A DNA stretch of 64,000 bases from Verrucomicrobiaceae bacterium. Lineage in GTDB: Bacteria > Verrucomicrobiota > Verrucomicrobiia > Verrucomicrobiales > Verrucomicrobiaceae. Below, in pieces: positions 1 through 8,907 of the stretch. The translations under genes were made by a program, and so were the position numbers. Every line of letters begins with the position of its first letter. Positions within the stretch are counted from its first letter, which is position 1. The notes under the pieces are model-generated. The model saw nothing but the letters and a program-made list of their open reading frames with translations. It was not told the DNA's origin and did no database searches. The stretch is from the NCBI GenBank assembly GCA_021151605.1, contig JAGKWZ010000011.1, positions 11,243 to 75,242 of the forward strand, given 5' to 3'.

Positions 1-2
1 AT

Positions 3-254
3 ACCGAAGCGCTGGAGGCCAGCTACGATGTCGTCCAGGCCACTGGCTACACCGGCCCCGCTGACCCAGCCGAGTTCCGCTGGTTTTACCGCGCCGGATT
101 CTTTGGCATCGACCTTCTGGAGCAAGGCAAGCAGTGGGAACCCGCCGCCCGTCTCGCCGAAAAGCTGGCCACCACGTCCGGCGAACGAGCCCCCGAAGCC
201 AAGGAGCGGGCCACCAAAATTCGCCTCGAGCACTTCCTCTGGGATGGGAAATAG
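3..254 (+). CDS. C-terminal part of a TPR-like protein (partial)
   Basis: An open frame runs in from the left edge and stops at TAG 252-254, giving 83 residues without an N terminus. The helical, Ala/Glu/Lys-rich text (a YRAGFFGIDLLEQGKQW stretch, then an AARLAEKLA helix) resembles the last repeats of a tetratricopeptide protein of the kind used in envelope scaffolds. Codon use matches the neighbours. No catalytic motif is visible and the rest of the protein lies outside the window, so the family assignment is tentative. Confidence 0.55.
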   Translation, partial: TEALEASYDVVQATGYTGPADPAEFRWFYRAGFFGIDLLEQGKQWEPAARLAEKLATTSGERAPEAKERATKIRLEHFLWDGK

Positions 255-377
255 ATGGCCTGGAAGGATTCCATCATCAGCTAGATAGAAGCATTGACAT
301 CACCGGGGCTGTTTTTACACTCCGAGTGTCTAATTTAGCCAATCAACAGCAAACGGAACAGTGGAGGTCATCAGAGA

Positions 378-638
378 ATGAGGAACGACGACTTTGAAGA
401 GCAGCCAAGGCGCGGCAAACCGCCGCTCCATTCTGAAAAGATCATAACAGACCGGAAGATTTTCTTTCTGGATCTGAAGGAGAACGAGCGCGGCCGTGTG
501 ATCAAAATCACCGAGGATGTGCGTGGGCGCCGGGACACCATCATGCTGCCCGTGGAGGCGGCGGATGAGTTTCTGGATGCTCTGCAGCGCATCCTCGAAC
601 TCGAGCGCGATCTTCCAGAACTGGCTCAGGCCGAGTAG
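378..638 (+). CDS. PUR-alpha-like DNA/RNA-binding protein (DUF3276 family)
   Basis: This 86-residue protein has the compact PUR fold signature of bacterial DUF3276 proteins. After a charged N terminus (about residues 1-18) comes a beta-rich core, SEKIITDRKIFFLDLKEN followed by GRVIKITED, and then a helix ending in AADEFLDALQRIL. PUR repeats bind purine-rich single-stranded nucleic acid; the physiological target here is unknown. The start is supported by a GGAGG at 363-367, ten bases before the ATG. It is the first of two small cytosolic genes in the 378-1152 interval and could be cotranscribed with the next one. Confidence 0.85.
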   Translation: MRNDDFEEQPRRGKPPLHSEKIITDRKIFFLDLKENERGRVIKITEDVRGRRDTIMLPVEAADEFLDALQRILELERDLPELAQAE

Positions 639-714
639 CGGCTTGGCTTCGACTCAGCGGCTTGAGCCGGTGGATTCGGATTGCCAATCCAGCGCTGTGG
701 GATCAATTGCGGCC

Positions 715-1152
715 ATGTCCGCCAAACCTGATCCCGCCACGCTTCCTTGCAGTCCTCTCGATGAGACCGCTGGTCTGAAATACTTCCCACGCATGATCGG
801 CAAAATCCGCCTGCAAGCCGAAGGGAAGCTGTGGGAGGATCTACATGCCAATCTCGGCAAAGGCAGCGATGGAGCGCTGGTGGACTTCCTGCACGTCAAC
901 TATGACGAACTTAAGGCCCGCGTGCTCGAAGGCGGTTCTGACGAGGACATCCTGCAATGGTGTCAGGAACGCAATAGGCCGCTAAACGACAACGAAAAGC
1001 TGATCTGGAATCACTACGTCAAGACGCTCGGCTGGAATGACCACATCACCGCTATCTTGGCGAAGCGTAAGGCCGATGGCGGTCTCGGAGATCGTGAGGA
1101 CATCCAGACCATCGCGCATTACATCGACGTGGATGAGGGAAGGCTGCCGTAA
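715..1152 (+). CDS. DUF5069 domain protein
   Basis: A 145-residue protein that matches the DUF5069 pattern. Near residue 25 is a GLKYFPRMIGKIRL segment, then an NLGKGSDGALVDFLHVNY stretch, a GGSDEDILQWCQ helix and a terminal GWNDHI motif. Members are small, soluble and uncharacterised. I chose ATG 715 because the longer upstream extension in this frame overlaps the preceding gene and reads as non-coding Ser/Cys-rich text. It sits 76 bp after the DUF3276 gene and converges on the reverse-strand ABC transporter downstream. Confidence 0.85.
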   Translation: MSAKPDPATLPCSPLDETAGLKYFPRMIGKIRLQAEGKLWEDLHANLGKGSDGALVDFLHVNYDELKARVLEGGSDEDILQWCQERNRPLNDNEKLIWNHYVKTLGWNDHITAILAKRKADGGLGDREDIQTIAHYIDVDEGRLP

Positions 1153-1181
1153 AGGTCTGAGGTGACGTGGGAGTCTGCAAA

Positions 1182-2912
1182 TCACTCCCACTGGCTGCCT
1201 TTGCTGCCCACATAGGCCATGCTCAGGCCGATGATGATGTGCGCCAGCAGGACAAATCCCGCCAGCTCTGGTGTGACGAGGCTGGTCTCGGTCACTTTCT
1301 TCACGGCATCGTAAAAGGCGGTGTCGCTCATGCTGCGCAGGCTGCCAGACCATGCCCAAAAAGCGGCGATGAAGGGATTCACCGCGCCCTCGATCCAGTC
1401 TGGCAGACTGAGCACAGCGCCAGAGAGTGGGAGCTGGAAGCCGACGAGATAGATGCTGAGGATCGTGGCCTTTTCTGGTGTGCGGCACATGGCGCTGATG
1501 CCCAGGCAGACGCTGGTCATGGCGGCGGAGACGAGCACGAGCAGGCCGAGCTGGGTGATCAGATCTCCAGGGAGCCCTCCAGTGATCATGTCCACAAAGA
1601 TGCCCATCCAGATACTCTGCGCCAAAACGAAGACGCCGAGGAATAGCACCTTGCTGATCACATAGGCCATCGTGCTGAGGCCGCCGAGTTTCTCGCGCTC
1701 CAGGATGGGCCTTTCCCCGGCGATCTCTCGGGCGGCGTTGTTGCTGGCCATTAGGGTGACGAGCACGACCTGCAGCATGATGAGCCCGCTGACGAGCCCG
1801 CCTGCATTCAGCTGATCCACGAGGTAGTCTGACTTTTGCTGGATCTCATACAGTATGTCGCTGTCCTGACGCTGACTGAGCTGCTTGAGTGGTTTGATGC
1901 CATCGAGGGCGAAGATGACGACGAGCAGCGGGAAGCCAAAAAGCATGGCCAGGTGCAGCCAGACCTGCCCGGAATCACGGCGGAAGATCGTCCAGCGTCG
2001 TTGAAGCAGGGTGAAGACCTGACTCATCAGGCTGGGGAGTTCCTCGGGAGCCACGACTTCGTGCTCGTGATCGTCTTCCTTTGGCTGAGGCGGCGCGTTT
2101 TCGAGCAGCATCTTTTCATAATGCTCGCGCTTCTTCTGCCAGGACTCATGCCAGCCCTGGGCCTCACGCTGAGTCAGGCGGAGATAGACCTCCTCGGGAT
2201 GCTCGACCGTGAAATAGTGGGTGAGCATCTTCGGCGGGCCATGATAGACGAGGCGGCCCTGATACATGACGAGCACGCTGTCAAAGGCCTCCAAGCTGGC
2301 GAGACTGTGAGTCACATTGATGACGAGTCGGCGTGGGTTCTCGCGGGAGAGAATGCGCAGGAGGTCGGTGATCTCGCGCTCAGACTTCGGGTCGAGACCG
2401 CTGGTGACTTCATCACAGAGCAGCAGGCAGGGATTCGTGACAAGCTCCAGCGCCAGGCCGAGTCGGCGTTTTTGCCCCCCAGACAGCACTTTGATCCGCC
2501 GATCTGCCAAGTCGGTGAGGCCCGTGATTTCCAGGATCTTGTCCAGCTTCGGCTCGAAGTCGTCCGTGCCAGGGAGCTGCGTGCGCAGTGACATGCTGTT
2601 GGCGATGCATTCTTCCACGGTCAGCAGATCGTGAGCCACGCTGAACTGCGGCACGTAGCCGAGTTCACCGGGATGCAGGTCCTCCTCTTCTTTGAGATCG
2701 CGGCTCTCCCAGCACAGCTCGCCATCCGTTTGCTCAGTGATCCCGGCGATGACCTTCAGGAGCGTGGTTTTGCCGCAGCCAGAGGGGCCCACGATGGCCA
2801 TGAGGTGCCCCTGGGGGACGCTGAAGGCCACCTCGCGGAGGAGGTGCAGGCTTTCGTGTTCCGAGCCCGGTGGGGCATCGATTTCAAGACCAACGTTGCG
2901 TGCTTCGAGCAT
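1182..2912 (-). CDS. ABCG-type half transporter (ATPase fused to ABC-2 permease)
   Basis: This 576-residue protein has an N-terminal nucleotide-binding domain followed by a membrane domain, the ABCG (White/PDR) order. Visible motifs are Walker A GPSGCGKT (42-49), signature LSGGQ (143-147), Walker B LLLCDE (163-168) and an H-loop VTHS. After a charged linker (about 270-300) come six or seven hydrophobic segments typical of ABC-2 permeases, including a long one around LVVIFAL and a terminal hairpin. It should act as a homodimeric inner-membrane exporter; the substrate cannot be read. It stands alone, with no partner permease or fusion protein beside it. Confidence 0.9.
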   Translation of the reverse strand: MLEARNVGLEIDAPPGSEHESLHLLREVAFSVPQGHLMAIVGPSGCGKTTLLKVIAGITEQTDGELCWESRDLKEEEDLHPGELGYVPQFSVAHDLLTVEECIANSMSLRTQLPGTDDFEPKLDKILEITGLTDLADRRIKVLSGGQKRRLGLALELVTNPCLLLCDEVTSGLDPKSEREITDLLRILSRENPRRLVINVTHSLASLEAFDSVLVMYQGRLVYHGPPKMLTHYFTVEHPEEVYLRLTQREAQGWHESWQKKREHYEKMLLENAPPQPKEDDHEHEVVAPEELPSLMSQVFTLLQRRWTIFRRDSGQVWLHLAMLFGFPLLVVIFALDGIKPLKQLSQRQDSDILYEIQQKSDYLVDQLNAGGLVSGLIMLQVVLVTLMASNNAAREIAGERPILEREKLGGLSTMAYVISKVLFLGVFVLAQSIWMGIFVDMITGGLPGDLITQLGLLVLVSAAMTSVCLGISAMCRTPEKATILSIYLVGFQLPLSGAVLSLPDWIEGAVNPFIAAFWAWSGSLRSMSDTAFYDAVKKVTETSLVTPELAGFVLLAHIIIGLSMAYVGSKGSQWE

Positions 2913-3010
2913 GAGCGATCATAGGCCAGAACCACGCGTGGGTGGCAAGAAAGATCGTCACGGCTCTGCCATTGGTGCAGAGGGGCGGCCTAGCACCTAG
3001 CGCAGGCAGA

Positions 3011-3457
3011 TCATGACGATCTACGTTTTCCCAGCCGGTAGGCCGTGCCGCAGTACATGCAGCGGAAGCCGAAAGTCGTAAGCAGCGAGAGCACCGCCGA
3101 AGCCCGGTGAGACAGCGGCCAGAGACGGAATGCCTCGGCGTGCTTGTGACAGCGGCGCTGGCGCATCACCGCACCATGGCAGAGTGGGCAGGTGAGCGAT
3201 TCTCCAATGATAAAAACGACACCACGGGTGATCACGACGAGTGCCAGGCCTCCGAGCGCCAGCCAGCCCCACTCCGGCAGATGAGTGATCACCATGCCCG
3301 CAGCCCCGGCCACGAATGCAAGGAAGCCAAAAAAGGCTAAAAGCAGCAGCAGGGCGACGACCAGCAGCTTCAATGAGTGGGGAAAGTGCCGCACCCGCCG
3401 CTCGCGAGATACCTCACGAGGGCGTGGTTCAGCAGGGCGGAAGCCGGGGTCTTTCAT
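3011..3457 (-). CDS. Small membrane protein with C-terminal zinc-ribbon-like cysteines
   Basis: A 148-residue protein. The N terminus is charged and Arg/Pro-rich. Two hydrophobic segments follow at about residues 28-56 and 62-85. The cytosolic tail carries CPLC and CMYC pairs about 45 residues apart, which could chelate one zinc ion. No family was recognised. It is encoded opposite the permease cluster that starts 142 bp away, so the two share a divergent intergenic region. Confidence 0.6.
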   Translation of the reverse strand: MKDPGFRPAEPRPREVSRERRVRHFPHSLKLLVVALLLLLAFFGFLAFVAGAAGMVITHLPEWGWLALGGLALVVITRGVVFIIGESLTCPLCHGAVMRQRRCHKHAEAFRLWPLSHRASAVLSLLTTFGFRCMYCGTAYRLGKRRSS

Positions 3458-3598
3458 GAGCGAAATCGGGATCTGCTCTGAATTAGCGAGGTGCAGCTGC
3501 TTCGGAAAGAATAAAAAGTCAGAGTGATCGAGAAGTCCTTTTTATCCTTTCCGTCCCCGGCGACCTTCGCTAGCTCTAGGGACTCAGACTTCACTCCC

Positions 3599-5026
3599 AT
3601 GTCCACCGCGCTGCTCCCACTCACCGACTTTCCGGACCGGCTCTCGCCCATGGTCGTGAAGGAACTCCGCCAGGGCCTGCGCACGCGTGCCTTTGCCAGC
3701 ACCCTGCTGCTGCTGCACGGGCTGCTCATCATCACCACCCTCATCACCGGCTCCGCAAGCAATGCCGATGACACCCGCTGGATGTTTGACGGCCTCTCCA
3801 CGCTCGTGCTGTGTTTCATCATGCCCTTCCGTGTCTCGAATGCGCTGGCTGAGGAGGTGAAGCTGAACACGCTGGACATGCTCATGCTCACCCGTCTGTC
3901 CTGCGGGCGCATCGTTTTTGGCAAATGGGCCAGCGTGGCGCTTCAGGCGGGCCTCATGACCCTCAGCCTCATGCCCTACGTCGTCGCGCGCTACGTCTTC
4001 GGCGGACTGGAGCTCACCACCGAGCTGCTCATGCTCGGGGCGAAGTGGCTCGCTGGCATCGTCATTACTGCCGCGCTCGTGGCACTTTCCACCATCCGGC
4101 AGAGCTGGCTGCGCATGGTGCTTATCATTGTGCCGCTTTTCTTCGGCGGCTTTGGGCTCTTTGGCTGGTTTTTTGCCGTGTCCATGAGCCGGAGCTTTGG
4201 TGGTGGCGTCAGCGCCGGGCCGGCGACCCTCGAGATCGCAGCGATTCTCGGCAGCATCGCCTTATCGGCCTGGGCCATCTTTGCCTTCCTCAGTCTGGCC
4301 GCCTCACGCATTTCACCGCCGAGTGAACCTCTCGCCTGGCTGAAGCGCAGCGTCCACGTCGTGGCGTTCTTCATCCCCGTCATCGCTTACTGGATCACCG
4401 GAGAACAGGCCCTGCTCGCCACCTGCTTCCCCATTCTCGCCTTGCTCACCGTGGATTCGCTCACGGAGACGCTGAACGACGTGCCTTCCGCCTATGCTCC
4501 GTTTTATCGTCGCGGCATTTTTGGTCGCTGTCTGGTGAACGTGCTGGCACCTGGCTGGGCTTCGGGATTCTGGCTCTCGCTGGCCATGGGCGCTGCGATT
4601 GCCGCCTTGATGGCGACCACGGGTGGCAGTGATGAGCTGCCCTACTTCGTGCTCGCCGCGTGTTCCGTGTGGATGATCAGTTGCCTCATCCAGTTGCTGC
4701 CCACACGACATTCGAACGATCTCCTGCCCATCTTCCTCGGCCTCTTTGCTCTCGTTTACCTCATCACCGCCATGTTCTCCGGGCTCGGCGTCATCGTGGC
4801 AAAAAGCGCTGGCGAGCAGCCCTGGTTCCTCACCATCCTGCCGCCGGCGGCGATCATCGGGGCGCAAAGCATCTCTTCCGGCGCACAGCGTGACGAGTTC
4901 CTGCGCACCGCCATGCTTTGCGCCACCGCCTGGCCGCTGCTCCACCTCGTGCTCAGCCTGCGCGCCTGGAAAAGCTTGCGCCCCGTCCGTGAAGAAGCCC
5001 GCCAGCTCGCCACCGGCCCCGCATGA
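3599..5026 (+). CDS. ABC-2/NosY-like permease, paralog 1 of 3
   Basis: A 475-residue polytopic membrane protein starting MSTALLPL. It shares with the next two genes an N-terminal LSPMVVKELRQGLRTR amphipathic segment, a TLDMLMLTRLSCGRIVFGKW loop (the ABC-2 permease equivalent of GTLELL) and a late APGWASGFW motif. I count about twelve hydrophobic stretches. An upstream in-frame start at 3524 would add 25 residues without a clear signal, so I prefer ATG 3599. No ATPase is encoded next to it; the best candidate partner is the ATPase gene at 22174-23205. The stop overlaps the next start by 4 nt (ATGA). Confidence 0.85.
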   Translation: MSTALLPLTDFPDRLSPMVVKELRQGLRTRAFASTLLLLHGLLIITTLITGSASNADDTRWMFDGLSTLVLCFIMPFRVSNALAEEVKLNTLDMLMLTRLSCGRIVFGKWASVALQAGLMTLSLMPYVVARYVFGGLELTTELLMLGAKWLAGIVITAALVALSTIRQSWLRMVLIIVPLFFGGFGLFGWFFAVSMSRSFGGGVSAGPATLEIAAILGSIALSAWAIFAFLSLAASRISPPSEPLAWLKRSVHVVAFFIPVIAYWITGEQALLATCFPILALLTVDSLTETLNDVPSAYAPFYRRGIFGRCLVNVLAPGWASGFWLSLAMGAAIAALMATTGGSDELPYFVLAACSVWMISCLIQLLPTRHSNDLLPIFLGLFALVYLITAMFSGLGVIVAKSAGEQPWFLTILPPAAIIGAQSISSGAQRDEFLRTAMLCATAWPLLHLVLSLRAWKSLRPVREEARQLATGPA

Positions 5027-6631
5027 CCTCCAGCCTGCCAGCCCTGCGTGATTTCAGCGACCGCCTCAGCCCGATGGTGGTCAAAGAGATGCGCCAGGGC
5101 CTCAGGACACGCTTTTTCACAGCGGCGCTGATCTTGTTTCACTTGGCGCTCGTGATCATTATGCTCACGCTGTTGCTGGAGGATACCACAACCCAGGCCA
5201 CTGAGAACTTCTGGCGTGTTTTGATAGCGGTATTGGGGATTATTTTGCCGTTGCAGGGATTCAACTCTTTGACCCAGGAGTTACGCGAAGGAACTCTCGA
5301 CATGCTGCGGCTCACGGGGATTTCGACACTCCGAATGGTTTGGGGAAAGTGGCTCACGCTCTTCAGCCAGATCTTGCTACTGACTTCTTCTCTACTGCCC
5401 TACATGATCGCGCGCTACCGACTGGGAGGAGTGGAGCTTGTCGGGGAGCTGATTGCTCTCTTCATTGTGGTCGTGGTTTCGGCCCTGAGCACGGCATCAA
5501 TGGTTGCCTTCTCATGGCAGGAGTCCATCTGGATGCGGCTTATCACTGGAACAGCCACGCTGCTCGCCGGATTGGCAGTCACCAAGTATGCTTTCGAAAT
5601 CGTCACTGATGAATACACACGGCAGAGACTCATATCCTTATTCCTGTCCTTTTCGATCATGGAGTGGGTGTTTTTTATCATCTTCCTGACCGGAGTCCTG
5701 CCTGGATGCATTGCTTATTTGCTGTGTATCGGCGCGGGGCGGTGTGGCAGCACTGGCCAGAATCTCATCCGCCGGAAGCGTCAGTTGTTGCTCGTCCTGG
5801 TCATTTCTCAAATGGTGCCCTATCTGCTGCTTTCTTCCATTAATAGCGATGCTGGATTCGCACTGCTACTGGTCGCGTTGGCTCTCGTCCTGCTGGCTGG
5901 AGTCGATCTCGCCACGGAGGAGATGCCCACGAGCTGGCCAGAGCTGGGGATCGCCAAAGCTGGGAAAAAACACCGAAAAAACTGGCATCGGCTTTTATAT
6001 CCGGGCTGGGCCTCTGGTGTGTTTTTTTACATCCTGCTCTGCCTGATCTTTCTGGCTCCTTTGGCCCTGCAGGCGACATCGTATGGAATTCGCCTTACTT
6101 ACTATTCAAACGATGAGTTCTTCGGGCCTTGGTGCTGCCTACTTGAGGCTAGCTTTATATCGGTCTGCCTGTCTCGTTATGCTAAAGTGCGCTTCACCGC
6201 CTGGTGGTGCATTCATCTTGGACTTCACGCGATTGGCGCAGCTCTTTATTTTAGTGCTACCTCTTTGGGGCTGCCTGAACTCGCTTTGATTGGCTTTCTC
6301 ACACCCGTGACCGCTGTGTACGCGGTCGAGGCTTTCCCCGGTTCCATGAGCTGGTTGCCCGCCATATCTGCCTTTTGGGGATTGGTCTGGGTAGTGGTTG
6401 CTCTGGGGCAGGCGTGGCTGGAGGGTCGCCGGTATGTGTCACTCGAGAAAAGTCGCGAGGACGATCTCGGCATTGAGAACCATCTGCCCTCCGCAGACTT
6501 TCCAATCCCCGCATGACCTCCAGCCTGCCAGCCCTGCGTGATTTCAGCGACCGCCTCAGCCCGATGGTGGTCAAAGAGATGCGCCAGGGCCTGAGGACGC
6601 GCTTCTTCACAGCGGCGCTGATCTTGTTTCA
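5017..6631 (+). repeat. Two near-identical 125-bp direct repeats at the starts of permeases 2 and 3
   Basis: Copies lie at 5017-5141 and 6507-6631, an offset of 1490 bp. They differ at three positions only (5103, 5109 and 5114 of the first copy). They begin just upstream of each ATG and cover about 40 codons. The genes lose nucleotide similarity abruptly after the block. Confidence 0.95.
5023..6516 (+). CDS. ABC-2/NosY-like permease, paralog 2 of 3
   Basis: A 497-residue membrane protein translationally coupled to its neighbours by ATGA overlaps on both sides. It has the same architecture as paralog 1: LSPMVVKEMRQGLRTR near residue 16, GTLDMLRLTGISTLRMVWGKW near residue 90 and YPGWASGVF near residue 327. 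Its first 119 coding bases are almost identical to those of paralog 3, while the rest of the proteins has diverged strongly, which points to gene conversion or selection on the N-terminal segment. It probably assembles with the other two permeases and a separate ATPase. Confidence 0.85.
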   Translation: MTSSLPALRDFSDRLSPMVVKEMRQGLRTRFFTAALILFHLALVIIMLTLLLEDTTTQATENFWRVLIAVLGIILPLQGFNSLTQELREGTLDMLRLTGISTLRMVWGKWLTLFSQILLLTSSLLPYMIARYRLGGVELVGELIALFIVVVVSALSTASMVAFSWQESIWMRLITGTATLLAGLAVTKYAFEIVTDEYTRQRLISLFLSFSIMEWVFFIIFLTGVLPGCIAYLLCIGAGRCGSTGQNLIRRKRQLLLVLVISQMVPYLLLSSINSDAGFALLLVALALVLLAGVDLATEEMPTSWPELGIAKAGKKHRKNWHRLLYPGWASGVFFYILLCLIFLAPLALQATSYGIRLTYYSNDEFFGPWCCLLEASFISVCLSRYAKVRFTAWWCIHLGLHAIGAALYFSATSLGLPELALIGFLTPVTAVYAVEAFPGSMSWLPAISAFWGLVWVVVALGQAWLEGRRYVSLEKSREDDLGIENHLPSADFPIPA

Positions 6632-7964
6632 TGTCGTGCTTGGCTGCCTGATGCTGGCTTATCTGACAGAACTGAATGCTGACAATGCCAATGAGATTTT
6701 TTGGGGAGTGACGATCCTCACCCTGCTCGGCGTGTTGCCTGCCCAGGCCTTCAATGCCCTGAATGGCGAGACTCGTGATGGCACGCTAGACATGCTGCGT
6801 CTCACTGGCACCACATCCTTCCGTATCGTCTGGGGAAAGTGGTTCACCATCTACAGTCAGATCCTGCTCGTGGCAGGCTCGCTGATGCCCTACCTCATCG
6901 CGCGTTACTTCATGGGAAATGCGGAGATCGTGCCGGAGATGATCGGTCTCTTGTTGCTGGTTGCTGCCGCAGCCATCTTCGCCGCTGGGGTCGTGGCTTT
7001 TTCATCCCAGGCATCCTTGTGGGTGCGGCTGTTGAGCAATGGTGCCCTCGGGGTGGCTGCCTTCCTGGTTGGCATCTTTGTTTTTTTCCTCTGCGACGGT
7101 TCCGAGGGCCAACAGATGCTCACTGCATGGATGAAGCTCGACAGCTGGGAGCAGGGCCTGTTCGTGCTCAGCGTTCCCGCATTCTCCGCCTATGGTGTTT
7201 ACCTTTTCATATCGCTGGGAGCTTCCCGGCTCGCGGATGCGGCGGAGGAGCACAGTTCGCAAAAAAGGCTGGTGACCCTGGTCGTTATGACGCTGCTCTG
7301 CGGTATCGGGATCGCTCTCAGCCTGAAAAATGGCGTTCAAGGCGGCATGTGGTGTTTGATGCCGATGTGGATCATCTGCCTGATCTTCGGCATGGATGTG
7401 ACCACGGAAGCCATGCCGGTGTATCCTAGTGTCATTCAGAGCGTCTGGGATCGCTTCCCCAGGCAGACAGGCAGCCGACACTGGTTTTACCCAGGCTGGG
7501 TTAGCGGGGTGATCGTCTGGATCGTCCTCGCCCTGGAAACGATGGCGGTCTGTGTCGTGATGACCCTTTCGACGAGCTACGATGACAGCGAAATGAACGC
7601 GGTCTTTTTCACCCTGCTGACAGCTATGCTAGTGCCCGTCTGCGTGCATGGAGAACAGGAGCAGCGCTTTGGCCGCTGGTGGGTGGTGCAGACCCTTTCC
7701 ATCCTGGCTGCGGTGCTGACGGGAGTGGCGGGCTCTGTCACTGGAGGCGCATTGAGTGTCATCGGGTTCCTGACGCCGCTGACGGGTCTGACTGCGGCAG
7801 CCCACGTGCGGGACTCAAACAACTCAGGACTCTGGACTGCGGCCTTTGTCTCAGGTATTTGGCTGCTGGCAGCCATTGTTAAAGCCTTGTCGGCAATTTC
7901 TGCCTATGACGCCCTCGAAACCGAGGCCCAGCGACTCACCCAAACAGCTCCTTCTGATGCGTGA
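6513..7964 (+). CDS. ABC-2/NosY-like permease, paralog 3 of 3
   Basis: A 483-residue membrane protein with the family landmarks: LSPMVVKEMRQGLRTR, then GTLDMLRLTGTTSFRIVWGKW and YPGWVSGVI. The start ATG lies in the same 125-bp near-identical block as in paralog 2. The 3' end overlaps the DUF58 gene by 8 nt, so permeases and DUF58 protein are made together. The pairing of NosY-like permeases with DUF58 and MoxR proteins is known from gliding/cell-envelope operons in several phyla, but the transported or remodelled substrate is unknown. Confidence 0.85.
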   Translation: MTSSLPALRDFSDRLSPMVVKEMRQGLRTRFFTAALILFHVVLGCLMLAYLTELNADNANEIFWGVTILTLLGVLPAQAFNALNGETRDGTLDMLRLTGTTSFRIVWGKWFTIYSQILLVAGSLMPYLIARYFMGNAEIVPEMIGLLLLVAAAAIFAAGVVAFSSQASLWVRLLSNGALGVAAFLVGIFVFFLCDGSEGQQMLTAWMKLDSWEQGLFVLSVPAFSAYGVYLFISLGASRLADAAEEHSSQKRLVTLVVMTLLCGIGIALSLKNGVQGGMWCLMPMWIICLIFGMDVTTEAMPVYPSVIQSVWDRFPRQTGSRHWFYPGWVSGVIVWIVLALETMAVCVVMTLSTSYDDSEMNAVFFTLLTAMLVPVCVHGEQEQRFGRWWVVQTLSILAAVLTGVAGSVTGGALSVIGFLTPLTGLTAAAHVRDSNNSGLWTAAFVSGIWLLAAIVKALSAISAYDALETEAQRLTQTAPSDA

Positions 7965-8835
7965 CTCTCCCGATGAACTTCGCTCCATCCAGGCTCGTGC
8001 CAGGGGCTGGGCGCGTGTGCTGAAGCTACCTTTCCGGCAGCAGCGCTGGCGTGGGCAGACGGGTGAGTTTGCAGGCACTGGCACGGGCAGCAGCCTGGAT
8101 TTCCAGGATCATCGCTCCTACATGCCGGGGGATGATCCGCGCCAGATCAACTGGCAGGCCTATGCACGCACCGGCAGCTACACGATGAAGCTTTACCGGG
8201 AGGAAGTCCGCCCGCTGGTGGATCTGATCCTCGATGCCAGTGAGTCGATGTTTGCCTATCCTGCCAAGGAACAGCGCACGCTCGAACTGCTCGCCTACAT
8301 CGTCGAAGCCGCGCTGCAAACCGGGGCTACCGTGCGTGCCTTTGCCGTGCGGGGGGCCGTGCATGTGCCGCTGGAGGTGGATGCACTGGTCACTGGCCGC
8401 TGGGTCAGTGAGCTGGGTAAACTATCCGCCACAGGCGATGCCGCAGCGCTCGCACGCCTGCCTTTGCGCTCTGGGGCCATGCGCGTCTTCATCAGTGATC
8501 TCCTCTTCCCCGCCGAACCGGAGCCCATGCTCGCTCCCCTGGCTTCGCGGAATGGACGAGGTCTTGTCTTCGCTCCTTTCGCCTCTGCTGAGGCCGCGCC
8601 CGACTGGCAGGGAAACTACGAATTTATCGATGCCGAGACCCAGCAACCCCACGAGCACCGCGTGGAGTCGGATGTCATGCAGCGCTACCTGCGCGCCTAT
8701 AAGCGCCACTTTGACCTGTGGAAAAATGCCGCCGCCAAGCATGGCATCGCGCTCGCTCGGGTGAGTGCGGAGGCGGAGTTCCTCACGGCCCTGCGCACCG
8801 AGGGCATCGCTGCAAATGCGGTGGAGGCGGCATGA
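7957..8835 (+). CDS. DUF58 family protein
   Basis: A 292-residue protein carrying the DUF58 hallmark around residues 50-70: SYMPGDDPRQINWQAYARTG. A von Willebrand A-like continuation follows, with LILDASESMF in place of a perfect MIDAS DxSxS. DUF58 proteins are typically encoded beside MoxR AAA+ ATPases, which are thought to act as chaperones for vWA partners. The ATG at 7957 overlaps the end of permease 3 by 8 nt and is preferred; ATG 7906 would add 17 residues. The MoxR partner is not adjacent but 10.5 kb downstream at 19332. Confidence 0.92.
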   Translation: MRDSPDELRSIQARARGWARVLKLPFRQQRWRGQTGEFAGTGTGSSLDFQDHRSYMPGDDPRQINWQAYARTGSYTMKLYREEVRPLVDLILDASESMFAYPAKEQRTLELLAYIVEAALQTGATVRAFAVRGAVHVPLEVDALVTGRWVSELGKLSATGDAAALARLPLRSGAMRVFISDLLFPAEPEPMLAPLASRNGRGLVFAPFASAEAAPDWQGNYEFIDAETQQPHEHRVESDVMQRYLRAYKRHFDLWKNAAAKHGIALARVSAEAEFLTALRTEGIAANAVEAA

Positions 8836-8907
8836 GCGGCTTGTCCTTTGTTGTGCCACGTTTGTCCCGCCTGCCAAAGGTCGCCAGATTCCATCGTTGA
8901 AGCCTGC

